Source: DSYU01 sp963827605 (lineage in GTDB: Bacteria > Chloroflexota > Anaerolineae > Anaerolineales > Anaerolineaceae). From it: DNA of 64,000 bases. The translations under genes and the position numbers were made by a program. Of the stretch, positions 46,017 through 55,251 are shown piece by piece (position 1 is the first letter of the stretch; every line of letters starts with the position of its first letter). The stretch is taken from positions 1,054,001 through 1,118,000 of the forward strand of contig CAWHBK010000002.1 of NCBI GenBank assembly GCA_963827605.1. Direction: 5' to 3'. The notes beneath the pieces are model-generated. The model did not search any database. It was not told where the DNA came from and was given only the letters and a program-made list of their open reading frames with translations.

Positions 46017-47986
46017 TTATCCCCGGCCTTTTTGGGGCTCCTGGCTTTCTTCGGAACCGCATCTTGTTGGGGAGCGGCTGCTTTCTTGGGAGATGCGACC
46101 TTTGGAGAAGGCGCTGTTTTTCCCAAAGGCGCGGGCTCGTTTGGCCCCATCTGCCTGTGCGTGCTGGTTGGCTCGTGCGAAGCGGGCGCATCGACACCCT
46201 GCATTTTTTGTTTTGCAACCTGCGATATCACTGCCCGGCGCGCGCTGACGGACGCGCCGCCGGTTTGCGGAATCCCCAGCTTGGGGCTGTCCTGCGCGCC
46301 ATCCTCGGCAGCCAGGCCGTTCTGCTGGCTGTCAAAATGGTTCCCATTCGAATGGCGCTTTCCGTCCGCCTGTAAAATCGCCTGCCAGTCGATGGGGTCG
46401 CCAACCAGATACTTAAAGGTTGCGCCGTAATGCTGCATGCCCTCGGGACTACAGACCTGTGCGAGCGGGCGCGCTTTGTAATCGTCCCATACCCGTACCA
46501 GATGCCAGGGGAACGGGTGCGGGTATTCGAAGAAGAAGCGGTACGCATACTCCCAGGCGCTCTCCACCTGCGGGCGGCTCAATTTAAACGCGGATGGTTT
46601 GGAAAGGATCTGACCCAACTGTTTGAAGTAAGCTACCCACGAATCAGGATCATAGGTAAAACCGCGCCCGCGGTAATGCGTTCGTCCGCTGACAATGACC
46701 GGCACGCCAAACATGGCCATTTCCATGCCCACCGTGGTGGTATAGACAAGGCCCACATCGGCTACTTCGATCAGGTCATAGGTGTTTACCTTGTCTTTCG
46801 GGCCGATCAGGCGAATGTGCTCGGGCAGCTTGGGCAGCACCTGTTTGACCACATCGACCATCGATAGTCCGTGCGTCAGCACCTCACCTGGATGAATGCG
46901 AATCACGAACTGAACATCTGGTTTTCCGGCAAAGTACTGCACCGTCCGTGAGATCCACTCGGCCATGCTTTGGGAGAAAACCTGCCGGCCAAGGGTAAGG
47001 CTGTCGCCAAGTACATTGGTTGCGAGCAAAACAACCGGCCGCTCATCCAGCCCCAGCGCGGCGCGGGCCTTCTCACCGCCTTCAGCCGGGGTATCCTGCC
47101 AGAGGCGGGCAAAGTTTTCCCATAATGCGCCGCGCTGGCGGGCCATGAACAACGAACGCATCCGCTCCAGCTGGTCCGGAGACAATGAGCGCCCGTCACT
47201 GGCCTGCCATAAACCATCCGTTTCCTGGCGCATCACCTCCGAGTTCTGCGCCAACCAGATGCGCTGGCGCTGGTCGCCAAACTCATAGGTGACGGTACGA
47301 ATACCCAGGTAGCGCGCCACCCGGTAAACCACACCCAGCTCCTGGATGGTGCCGTTGGGGATAATCACCACATCCGGACGGTTGGCCTTCAGCCAGCCTA
47401 ATACCGAGCGGGCAACCTCTGTGTTGCGTTCCAGGCGCAGCTTATATACCTCGCTGTTCAGGTCGATATCCTCAACCTGTAAGGTATACTGGGTATCATA
47501 CACCGTCACCTGCTGTACAGCCTGCATAACCTCGTCTGGCACGCGGGTAAACATCGAGCGCGCGGTGAGAAACGAAACGGTTTCGATCAACGGGGCGGCC
47601 TGCGAAAGCACTTTACTGGCGTAAGCATTCTGGCGCCGCAGGTCAAAACGGTTAATGGGCGACTGCCATTCCGCATAGGGCAGGTACCCCAGGGTTACTT
47701 TGTGCCCTTGAGCAGCAAGCGCAATACCAAGCAGGGCGGTATGCTCAATCCAGTAATGCAGCGTCGCGAAAATAAACACCTTACGACCTGCCGCAGCATT
47801 CATGGTGTTTACTGAGCGCAGCGCCTCCGCCTGTTGAACCAGCTCAGGCAGCTGGGCTTGCAAATGCCGCAGCGAGAAACGGCTTTGAAGGGGTTTGCCA
47901 CGCTGTCGAAGCAACCAATATAACTCCGCAGTAAATGGAACCTCCCCTAATAACTGCTTGACAACCTCTTTACCGGCTACTTTCAT
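46013..47986 (-). CDS. Surface-carbohydrate GT-B-like transferase with basic SPKK-type tail
   Basis: An intact protein of 657 residues. Residues about 70-540 are a GT-B-like core: VFIFATLHYWIEHTALLGIA, TYEFGDQRQRIWLAQNSE, FVIRIHPGEVLTHG and ADVGLVYTTTVGMEMAMFGV with the His-Pro and T/S-x-G-x-E elements of capsule-type transferases. Residues about 550-657 are a long disordered tail rich in Lys, Ala, Pro and Ser (PSPKVASPKKAAAPQQ, VPKKARSPKKAGDK), unusual for this group. The tail may bind anionic polymer or partners. It is 2 bases downstream of the Wzt stop. Confidence 0.7.
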   Translation of the reverse strand: MKVAGKEVVKQLLGEVPFTAELYWLLRQRGKPLQSRFSLRHLQAQLPELVQQAEALRSVNTMNAAAGRKVFIFATLHYWIEHTALLGIALAAQGHKVTLGYLPYAEWQSPINRFDLRRQNAYASKVLSQAAPLIETVSFLTARSMFTRVPDEVMQAVQQVTVYDTQYTLQVEDIDLNSEVYKLRLERNTEVARSVLGWLKANRPDVVIIPNGTIQELGVVYRVARYLGIRTVTYEFGDQRQRIWLAQNSEVMRQETDGLWQASDGRSLSPDQLERMRSLFMARQRGALWENFARLWQDTPAEGGEKARAALGLDERPVVLLATNVLGDSLTLGRQVFSQSMAEWISRTVQYFAGKPDVQFVIRIHPGEVLTHGLSMVDVVKQVLPKLPEHIRLIGPKDKVNTYDLIEVADVGLVYTTTVGMEMAMFGVPVIVSGRTHYRGRGFTYDPDSWVAYFKQLGQILSKPSAFKLSRPQVESAWEYAYRFFFEYPHPFPWHLVRVWDDYKARPLAQVCSPEGMQHYGATFKYLVGDPIDWQAILQADGKRHSNGNHFDSQQNGLAAEDGAQDSPKLGIPQTGGASVSARRAVISQVAKQKMQGVDAPASHEPTSTHRQMGPNEPAPLGKTAPSPKVASPKKAAAPQQDAVPKKARSPKKAGDK

Positions 47987-47988
47987 CT

Positions 47989-49257
47989 TTACAACACCTC
48001 AATTTGCCAATCCAACCTTGGTCGTACGGCCCCCATGCGCGGTTCAGGCCACTGCATGCCTGGGGCACCAATCGCATCGACAGTAAATGTCAATGCCTTT
48101 TCGTCCTGGAAGTATCGCCGAACCCGGTACGAGCTGGCGTTTACACCAATCACAAAGCGGCCTTCGTTAAGAAAGTCCGCCGGGATGATGCACCGGCTAA
48201 TATAGCGCCCGGCCGGACGCGAACCCATTTCTTCGAAGCGATCTTCTTCGTCTGTATCGAAGGAGGTAAAGATATACTCACCACGCGTGCTCAGCAGGTA
48301 TACGCCAATGCGCAGCCCTGTGATGGGCGCCTGCAGCTCGTATTCCATCTCAACCGAGCAGCTCTCAACCGATCGCACCGTATCCACCACTTTGCCTTGC
48401 GCATTTTTTACACGCACGGCTACCGGGCAGAATGGGGTCGCTTCCGCCGGAACCTCATCCGGCTCCCAGATCCGCTGTCCCTCCTGAGAATATCCCTGAG
48501 CTAAATAATAATCGACTGCCTGGGGGGTCGGAGCACGCATCCCCAGGCGACCTTTTTCAATCACAATCGTTTCCTGCGTCAGGCGCAGGATCGCGGACAT
48601 ATTATGGCTGACAAACAGCACCGTGCGCCCTTGTTGGGCTACATCGCTCATCTTCCCCAGGCATTTGCGCTGGAACTCCGCGTCGCCTACTGCCAGGACC
48701 TCATCCACAACCAGGATTTCTGGTTCGAGATGGGCGGCGACCGCAAAAGCCAGCCGAGGTACATGCCGCTTGAATAGCGTTTCACCGGGGTATCAATGAA
48801 CTGCTCAACTTCCGAGAACTCAACAATCTCCGTCGAATTTGTGCTCGATTTCACTGCGCCGCATGCCCAGGATGGCCCCGTTTAGATAAATATTTTCGCG
48901 TCCGGTCAGTTCCGGATGGAACCCCGTGCCAACCTCAAGCAGCGAGCCGACCCGCCCGTGAATTTCCCCCAGACCCTCGGTCGGGTCTGTCACCCGAGAA
49001 AGCAGCTTTAGCAGCGTGCTCTTTCCGGCGCCGTTCCGCCCGATCACCCCCAATACCTGACCTTGTTTCAGATCAAACGAGACATCTTTCAAGGCCCAGA
49101 TCGCGTTAAGCTTGCCATTCGAATGACCGTGCAGCATATGGAAAGGCGCGCGGAAAGCATCGACGAAGGTATCTCGCAACGTGCGATAATTCATCGACGG
49201 CGCACCAATTTGGTAGCGCTTTCCGAGTCCAACAACACGAATGGCAACGTCTGGCAT
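47989..49257 (-). CDS. wzt: ABC transporter ATPase Wzt with C-terminal sugar-binding domain, frameshifted
   Basis: Segments are 49257 to about 48835, a middle part about 48830 to 48760 and then to 47989. One inserted and one deleted base cancel, leaving 1269 nt and 422 residues. Visible: Walker A GVIGRNGAGKSTLLKLL, ELTGRENIYLNGAILGM, signature VKRYSSGMYLRLAFAVAA, Walker B EILVVDEVLAVGDAEFQRKC and VLFVSHNM. Residues about 260-422 look like a Wzt C-terminal beta-sandwich (RVKNAQGKVVDTVRSVE), the part that recognises the export signal on the glycan end. The next gene is the matching permease, 18 bases away. Confidence 0.82.
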
Positions 49258-49275
49258 AAATTCCTTCAGACCACC

Positions 49276-50130
49276 CTATACCGTATCCGCGAAACTATGC
49301 TCCATGCGCCGGAAATAGTACAGTCCGGAAACCAGGAGCACAATTACCATCAGAACCGATACAATCATCAACCGGTCAGGCGGCTGGCCGCCTAACAACG
49401 CCCACCGAAATCCCTGGATTACACCAGTCATCGGGTTCAGGCCATAGATCAACCGCCAGGGCCCCTGCGCGGGGATGATATCAATCGAATACACCACCGG
49501 TGAGGCATACATCCAGGCCTGCAGCAGGAAGGGGATCATATGCTGCACGTCCCGGTACTGCACATTAAGCGCCGAAAGCCACAGGCCTACCGCCAGAGCA
49601 GCGATCAAGGCCAGCAGCACCAGCGCGGGCAGCCACAACATTTTCAAGGTAAACGGCACCTGATAATAGACCATCAATCCGGCCAGCACCAGGAACGAGA
49701 AGAAAAAATCCACCAGGCCGGCCGCGACGGCCGCGAACGGAATAATCAAACGGGGGAAATACACCTTGGTAAGCAAATTAGCATTCCCAACCAGGCTGAT
49801 CCCCGACCGCTGTAAAGCGCCCTGGAACAACTGCCAGGGCAGGATCGCGGCAAAACTAAAAACCGGGTACCACGCTTGCGGAATACTCGCGTCCGTTTTG
49901 GTCCCCATCAGGCGGCCGAAAATCACGGTGAAGATGACCATCTGGACCACCGGCTGGATAATGGCCCAGGCGATCCCCAGCGCCGCCTGTTTATAACGCA
50001 CCTTAATATCGCGCCAGGTCAGGAAATAGACCAGCTCGCGATATGCCCAGAGAGCGGAAAGATTTAACGCAGCCCATCCATGGGCCGGTCTAAGGTACGT
50101 AACAGGAAATTCTCGCTTGGTAACGGTCAT
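49276..50130 (-). CDS. wzm: ABC-2 type polysaccharide exporter permease Wzm
   Basis: An intact 284-residue protein with six membrane spans of the ABC-2 family. The N-terminal cytoplasmic YRELVYFLTWRDIKVRYKQA and GIAWAIIQPVVQMVIFTVIF are typical for Wzm/TagG/RfbD permeases; ILPWQLFQGALQRSG and WMYASPVVYSIDIIPAQG follow. With the ATPase it would move a complete, polyprenyl-linked polysaccharide across the membrane. The GDP-fucose synthase gene is 113 bases upstream. Confidence 0.9.
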   Translation of the reverse strand: MTVTKREFPVTYLRPAHGWAALNLSALWAYRELVYFLTWRDIKVRYKQAALGIAWAIIQPVVQMVIFTVIFGRLMGTKTDASIPQAWYPVFSFAAILPWQLFQGALQRSGISLVGNANLLTKVYFPRLIIPFAAVAAGLVDFFFSFLVLAGLMVYYQVPFTLKMLWLPALVLLALIAALAVGLWLSALNVQYRDVQHMIPFLLQAWMYASPVVYSIDIIPAQGPWRLIYGLNPMTGVIQGFRWALLGGQPPDRLMIVSVLMVIVLLVSGLYYFRRMEHSFADTV

Positions 50131-50243
50131 ATGGTTCTATTTCGCTACTTCTATTTTCGTTTTAACAAAACACTATTCGCTAAGCCGTTCGGGGTGCCAG
50201 AGAGCGTTGGCCTCAAATATCCATTCTTCCGGGCCGCCGAAGA

Positions 50244-51203
50244 TCAATGATTCTGACGATACCAATCAATCGTGCGCCGCAGGCCTTCCTCAAAATCGGT
50301 CTGCGCGCGGAAGCCAAAACATTTTTCCGCCCGGCTGGTGTCCAGCCCGCGGCGAGGCTGACCATTGGGCTTGCTGGTATCCCAAGCAAAACGACCGCTG
50401 TAACCACACAGGCGGGCAATCAGGTCAGCTAAATCTTTTATGCTGATTTCCTTACCCGAGCCCAGATTCACCGGTTCGGGCCCATCATACGCCTCACTCG
50501 CTCGCAAAATGCCTTCCGCGGCGTCTTCCACATACAAAAACTCACGCGTTGGGGAGCCATCTCCCCACTGAACGATCTCATCCTGCCCTTTCTGCTGAGC
50601 TTCGAGGACATTGCGGATAATGGCGGGGATTACGTGCGATGAGCGCGGATTAAAGTTATCGCGCGGCCCGTACAGATTGACTGGCAGCAGATAAATCGCG
50701 TCAAACCCGTACTGCTGGCGATAGGCCTGGGCCTGGACTAAGAGCATCTTTTTTGCCAGTCCATAGGGGGCATTGGTTTCTTCCGGATACCCATCCCATA
50801 GATCATCCTCTTTGAAAGGCACCGGGGTAAACTTGGGGTAAGCACAAACCGTGCCGATGGCAACAAATTTTGCGACACCACTCCGCCAGGCTTCGTGCAT
50901 CAATTGGACACCCATCATCAGGTTATCGTAGAAGAACTCGGCCGGGCGCTCCCGGTTGGCGCCAATCCCACCCACGTGCGCTGCCAGGTGAATAATCAGG
51001 TCCGGGCGAGCATCCGCCAGCAGCCGCTTTACCGGTTCAAGCTGGACCAGATCATAATCCTCGATCCTTGGGATAAAAATTTCCTGTACCCCACGCTGGC
51101 GCAGTTTCTCGACTACGAACGAGCCCAAAAATCCGGCCCCACCGGTAACGCAAACTCTTCGATTGCGCCAAAAATTGGCATTCCCGATGCTGCTGTCGTC
51201 CAT
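50244..51203 (-). CDS. fcl: GDP-L-fucose synthase-like epimerase/reductase
   Basis: 319 residues, extended SDR, with CVTGGAGFLGSFVVEKLRQR, IHLAAHVGGIGANRERPAEF, FVAIGTVCAYPKFTPVPFKE and PYGLAKKMLLVQAQAYRQQY (active-site Tyr-x3-Lys). HVGGIGANRERP and SSHVIPAIIRN match GDP-L-fucose synthase. It converts GDP-4-keto-6-deoxymannose to GDP-L-fucose. The dehydratase Gmd is not in the window, so the donor must come from elsewhere. It lies 27 bases downstream of the epimerase remnant. Confidence 0.85.
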   Translation of the reverse strand: MDDSSIGNANFWRNRRVCVTGGAGFLGSFVVEKLRQRGVQEIFIPRIEDYDLVQLEPVKRLLADARPDLIIHLAAHVGGIGANRERPAEFFYDNLMMGVQLMHEAWRSGVAKFVAIGTVCAYPKFTPVPFKEDDLWDGYPEETNAPYGLAKKMLLVQAQAYRQQYGFDAIYLLPVNLYGPRDNFNPRSSHVIPAIIRNVLEAQQKGQDEIVQWGDGSPTREFLYVEDAAEGILRASEAYDGPEPVNLGSGKEISIKDLADLIARLCGYSGRFAWDTSKPNGQPRRGLDTSRAEKCFGFRAQTDFEEGLRRTIDWYRQNH

Positions 51204-51230
51204 AATGATCGTTGCCGCCTTTCTAGTGAA

Positions 51231-51515
51231 CTAAAATGTCAGCGCTTGTTGAACTTTGTCAAAGAGAACGGTCAGGTCGCTGGTATCGCCACCAAATGAG
51301 AGCGCTTTATCGTGGGCAAGACTTTGCTGGTTGATAATTAATTCCCGCCGGCCGCACAGCCACTCCTCCGCCATAATTTTGGTTTCAGAATAGAGCGAAT
51401 GTGCTTCCAGCGGTGAGGTTTCCGTAACCGGCGTTCCATTCGGGTCGTTGGCATATACCGAATACATCGATGGAAAGATAAAGCGTTCCATCCGTACGTG
51501 CTCATCCGTTCTCAT
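51231..51515 (-). pseudogene. NDP-sugar epimerase remnant (94-residue frame)
   Basis: An open frame with good ribosome binding site (GAGGAAAC) and start overlap ATGA with the regulator stop. Residues about 9-54, FIFPSMYSVYANDPNGTPVT through ETKIMAEEWL, match the middle of extended SDR epimerases including the catalytic Tyr-x3-Lys (YSETK), but the NAD-binding N-terminus is absent and the tail after residue 55 (NQQSLAHDKALSFGGDTSDL) is not recognisable as the C-terminal domain. It is probably the relic of an internal deletion in a sugar-nucleotide epimerase gene, though it could be expressed as a small protein. Confidence 0.5.
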
Positions 51516-52024
51516 ATTGTTTCCTCCATACCCGAGGTTACCAGGCCATCAACATAAACTTTCAGACCCTGGATATGCAAAACAGGAGCATGATCTTTTT
51601 CTTCGGCAACCTTGATCCCTATTTCGAGACAGGTCAGGCGGCAAATTTCCGCCACATCTCCATCCCCCTCGATAAATAGTTCTGTATACCCCGCTCTCTC
51701 GATCAATCGCAAGGCATGGATAGACCGTTCCCGCACTAACCGATACAACCGAAACGAAGTTTTTATGAAATCCAGGGTTAGTCGAGCGCGCAGCGCAAGC
51801 CCCTCAGGGGTGATAATGTAACGAAGTTTGCGGCGCTCGACGCGCTTTGCTTTGATGTAACCTTTTGCGATCAACCGCTTCATGTGCCAGTTGATCGTTC
51901 CAACCGCTACCCCCAGCTGGGCTGCCAGGGAGGCCTGAGTCGCGTCCGGATCCTGCTCTAAACGATCGAGAAGAATAAGATCGCGGTCTGTGTCGGCTAG
52001 GTCTGGGTCGGAAGGATCTCTCAT
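51512..52024 (-). CDS. Winged-helix transcriptional regulator (EPS-associated MarR-like)
   Basis: 170 residues from the ATG at 52024 (AAGGTG 2 bases upstream, tight). A TTG at 52078 is possible but would be upstream of the -10 box. Residues about 10-80 are a winged helix: LILLDRLEQDPDATQASLAA, QLGVAVGTINWHMKRLIAKG and LRYIITPEGLALRARLT. Residues 95-170 (AGYTELFIEGDGDVAEICRL, EKDHAPVLHIQGLKVYVDG) form a second, sensor-like domain I do not recognise. It resembles EPS-associated MarR-type regulators found at the head of exopolysaccharide loci. A consensus promoter and a symmetric site that overlaps it suggest autoregulation of the downstream export genes. Confidence 0.78.
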   Translation of the reverse strand: MRDPSDPDLADTDRDLILLDRLEQDPDATQASLAAQLGVAVGTINWHMKRLIAKGYIKAKRVERRKLRYIITPEGLALRARLTLDFIKTSFRLYRLVRERSIHALRLIERAGYTELFIEGDGDVAEICRLTCLEIGIKVAEEKDHAPVLHIQGLKVYVDGLVTSGMEETI

Positions 52025-52037
52025 AGCACCTTCTATA

Positions 52038-52050
52038 TTCAACCGTTGAA
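52038..52050. promoter_or_regulatory. Candidate operator of the winged-helix regulator
   Basis: TTCAACCGTTGAA is a perfect 6-base inverted repeat around one base. It overlaps the last base of the -10 box (52050) and the predicted transcription start (near 52043). A repressor bound here would block RNA polymerase. The related symmetric sequence TTCAATTTGAA occurs in the AT-rich gap before pseB near 45030-45040, with different spacing. Function is inferred. Confidence 0.55.
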
Positions 52051-52078
52051 TTATAACCCAGGCAGCCCGAAGCATCAA
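52050..52078 (-). promoter_or_regulatory. Sigma-70 promoter of the regulator-fcl-wzm-wzt operon
   Basis: On the minus strand -35 TTGATG (52073-52078) and a perfect -10 TATAAT (52050-52055) are 17 bases apart. The transcript would begin near 52043, about 20 bases before the regulator ATG. It lies just downstream of the membrane protein gene stop at 52130 and is the only strong promoter seen inside the long minus-strand array. Confidence 0.72.
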
Positions 52079-52129
52079 GGGCGCTGCGGCAAAGCGCAGG
52101 AATTGTTAAGGAAAGGATGTTCGATTGAC

Positions 52130-54143
52130 TTACGGGCAGGCGCCGATATCCAGCAGCCTGCGGAAGTTGCCTAGCTCGTCGCCCGCTTCACCCACCAATT
52201 TCACGCATGCACTCGACAAGGCTTGCTGAATTCCGGTTGGAATTCCGTCCCAGTAGCGGTTATCCAGATAGATATAGCGGAAACCGGCAGCCCGCAGTCG
52301 GGACGGATCCGGAGCAGCGCGCAGGGTTTCCCATTCCGGTTTGGTCTGGTACCAGGTAAAGCTCGAATCGGTTGGACGGCCCAATACCGTGGGGGCGCGG
52401 GATGGGTCTGAATCAAAGACCAGTGTGCCTGGTTCTAACCGGTTCCAATAAGCGCTGGTCATGCGCGCGTCTAAGGAGGTGATGAAATACGAATAAACCG
52501 GGCGTTGGATGGCAATCAATTCAATCCCAAACATGACCAAGCCACTGGTGATCGTGATCAGGCCGATAAAGGCCACCAGCATTTTTATGACTGGCGAACG
52601 ATGAGAAGTCCAAAGCCAGACCAGTGGAACGGCAAACGCGGCCAGCAGCGGCATGAATGTATACAGACGGGGAGTATTGCGCACGCCGGTTGACCCGGAA
52701 AACTGCACGAAAACCGACAGCAGCATCACCAAAGCCGTGGCAGCGGTTGCGGCCTCGTACCAGCGCCGCAGGCGGAAGGCCTTGACCCCCCAGGCAGCCA
52801 GCAGCGGAAAGATCAGCAGCAGCGGTCCTACTTCGAGAAGAGCCACCAGCAGAGCGCGAGGATCCAGCACGGAAAGAACCCCCAGGTGAGACGAAACCAG
52901 CGCGGGCGGCCAGGCGAATTGGAAGCCAATGGTCTGGTAGGAAGAACTCGGCGGCAGACCCAGACCAACGCGCCAGGGTTTTCAACAGAAGATCCGTCCA
53001 GGCGCCGCCTTCCAGGAGACCGATCAGGACCCCGGCTGCCACAACTCCCAACCAGACCCACAAAGCGCGCGGCAGGCGGCGAACCACAGGCCGGGTTCGG
53101 TTGGTCAGTATACAGGCCAGCGCGACAATGCCCCACCCGGCGGCAACCGCGGGCAGTTCCGCTTCACCCAACAGCCCCCAAATCGAGATGAGGACTGCCG
53201 AAAGGACCGCCCCCAGCCCGGTCCGCCAGCGGTTGAAGGTCAGCAGCAGCAAGAAGATCACCACAAAACCGGTAAGGCCGTTGGCATTATGCGTCTGGAT
53301 GACCCCGGATGGGTAAACGCCATTGGCAAACGCGAAGGGATACGCAATCGGGCCGGCACCTTCTACAGCCCAGGAATTGACCAGCGCTTCGGATAATGTG
53401 GCCCCACTGCCCGCGCCGCTGCCGATCAGGTGAATGCTCCGCCCCAGCCAGGCAACCAGCCCCGGCGGGAGAATCAACAGCAGCCAGCGCGTCCCGGATG
53501 CAAATGCGACCACGACCCCGCCCAGGAAACCACCCACCAGGCTGCGGGTAATGCGCTCCGCGAACAGCGCCGCTAACACAATGGCGAGCCCGAAAGAAAT
53601 GGCCCGGCCCGCATCCGCCGCCAGCCAGGGCGCCAGCGAGCCGACGCGAATTAATTGCGCAGAAAACAGGAGCAAGAAGTGATGGTAGCCAAAAACAACT
53701 TTTGGATCCAGCACGAAATGGGGAGGAATATCCCCGGTGGCCATTACCGATGCCGTGGGCAAATGCTGGAAATCGTCAAAAATCGCCGTCCCCCGGCCCA
53801 TACTGAAGGAAAGATAAATGAGGCCAACCAGCACCAACAACTGCGGCAGTGAGACCGCCCACCCAAATAAGGCTTTCCATCCCTGGCGCAGGGCAACCGC
53901 CAGGCCGCCGCCCAGAAACACGATCCCAGCGGCAGTCCAAAAGGCCGCTGGCGCGGGGATGACCTGCGCCAGCAAGTTCGCCAGCCAGTTTTGCATCAGC
54001 CAGCCAAGGGCGATCCCTACGATAAAGCCTTCATTCGGATGCAGGCGAAAGGCCGCGCGGGCCAGCCAGATGCCTCCCAACAGCCAAAGAGCTGCCCAGG
54101 GGAGTAAGATCAAAGTCGTGAGTGTTGTCGCTGCGGCTGTCAT
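52130..54143 (-). CDS. Large polytopic membrane protein, GT-C-like, frameshifted
   Basis: Frame one runs 54143 to about 52970 and frame two from about 52965 to 52130; removing one base gives 2013 nt, 670 residues. The second frame begins to make sense at LPPSSSYQTIGFQFAWPPAL. About twelve hydrophobic segments are seen. A loop with GTAIFDDFQHLPTASVMATG (acidic pair) and KVVFGYHHFLLLFSAQLIR could be catalytic. The C-terminal soluble part has SRAPTVLGRPTDSSFTWYQT and YIYLDNRYWDGIPTGIQQAL. Probably an extracytoplasmic glycosyltransferase; the family is not identified. Confidence 0.62.
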
Positions 54144-54209
54144 ACGGTTCGTTTTCCCTCACCTGAGCATGCTTCCATACGCGCTCGCGTGTACCTTACA
54201 GACTTTTTA

Positions 54210-55247
54210 TCAGGGTATTTCCTGTCCAGCGTTTTTATCGACATGCCGCCGCGTCACCGGTACCAGGCGGAGGATTTCCGGAAGGAAAATCGCACCCGGC
54301 AGGCTGGCCAGGGTGGTCAGCAGGCGCCATAGAACAGCTAATGCCAACCCCGCCTCCATCGAGACACCTCCAAAATTCACGTACAGGGATGTGATGGTGA
54401 GTTCCTGCAGCCCCAGGCCGTTGATCGAAATGGGGAGGAAGGTGGTGACAAAATAATTCAAACTCCACAAAGCGCCAATCCACCAGAACGAAAGCGGCTG
54501 GCGCATGCCTTGCAGCAGCAGCCAGATGACGAGGAACTGGAAAAGCATATGGCCATACGTGCACAGCAGCGCCAACACCAGGCTCAGCGGATGGCGCAGC
54601 CAGTAGACCGATGAGCGCAGCACGCTACGCACAAATGTTTCCGCCTTGCGATAGACCCAACCCATGCCGGGCAGGCGCGCCAGCGCAGGCAGGAGCGCCA
54701 ACCGTGGAATATCCAACGTCGATGATAGATCCGCGGGACGCAGGACAATCGCCAATCCGAATGGAGCCCATGAAGCCATTCCGGTCATCCCAACCAGGCG
54801 GTCGATCACCAGTGAGGCCGCGCCGACGCCGGCGTCAACATGCAGGTAGAGCGCTCCCGCCATCCGCACCAGGTCTCCGCCTACCGTAGTGGGGAGAAAA
54901 TTCGAGGCAAACAACCCCATAAAGGTCAGGCGCAGCGACTCCCACAGGCTCATTTTGACGCCAGCGGTCCGAAGAAGGGTGAACCAGCGCAAGCTCACCG
55001 AGATTCGCGAAAGCATCATCAGGCCCAATGCAGCCCAGAAATAATGGGCCGGCATGGATCCAAGCACCTGAATAATTTCGCCCCAACCCTGCGAGCTGAT
55101 CAGATAAACCAGCAAAGCCAGCGATAAAATGGTCCCCAACACGCGCCATAGGGAAACGCGCCCGACCTGCGGCAACTCTGAGCCACTGCCCCCTGCACCA
55201 GGCGAGGTGTCTTCCGGGAGACCCTGAGAATTCGAATCAACGGCCAT
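54210..55247 (-). CDS. UPF0104 / lysylphosphatidylglycerol synthase TM-domain family protein
   Basis: 345 residues from the ATG at 55247, which is 5 bases after the upstream stop. After a polar Gly/Ser-rich 30-residue tail come about eight membrane segments with the family elements FWAALGLMMLSRISVSLRW, SNFLPTTVGGDLVRM and LPISINGLGLQELTI, typical of the flippase-like MprF/AglD (UPF0104) family. Members are associated with lipid-linked sugar handling or membrane modification. Its place among glycan genes supports a flippase-like or lipid-carrier role, which is inference. Confidence 0.78.
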   Translation of the reverse strand: MAVDSNSQGLPEDTSPGAGGSGSELPQVGRVSLWRVLGTILSLALLVYLISSQGWGEIIQVLGSMPAHYFWAALGLMMLSRISVSLRWFTLLRTAGVKMSLWESLRLTFMGLFASNFLPTTVGGDLVRMAGALYLHVDAGVGAASLVIDRLVGMTGMASWAPFGLAIVLRPADLSSTLDIPRLALLPALARLPGMGWVYRKAETFVRSVLRSSVYWLRHPLSLVLALLCTYGHMLFQFLVIWLLLQGMRQPLSFWWIGALWSLNYFVTTFLPISINGLGLQELTITSLYVNFGGVSMEAGLALAVLWRLLTTLASLPGAIFLPEILRLVPVTRRHVDKNAGQEIP

Positions 55248-55251
55248 ACAG

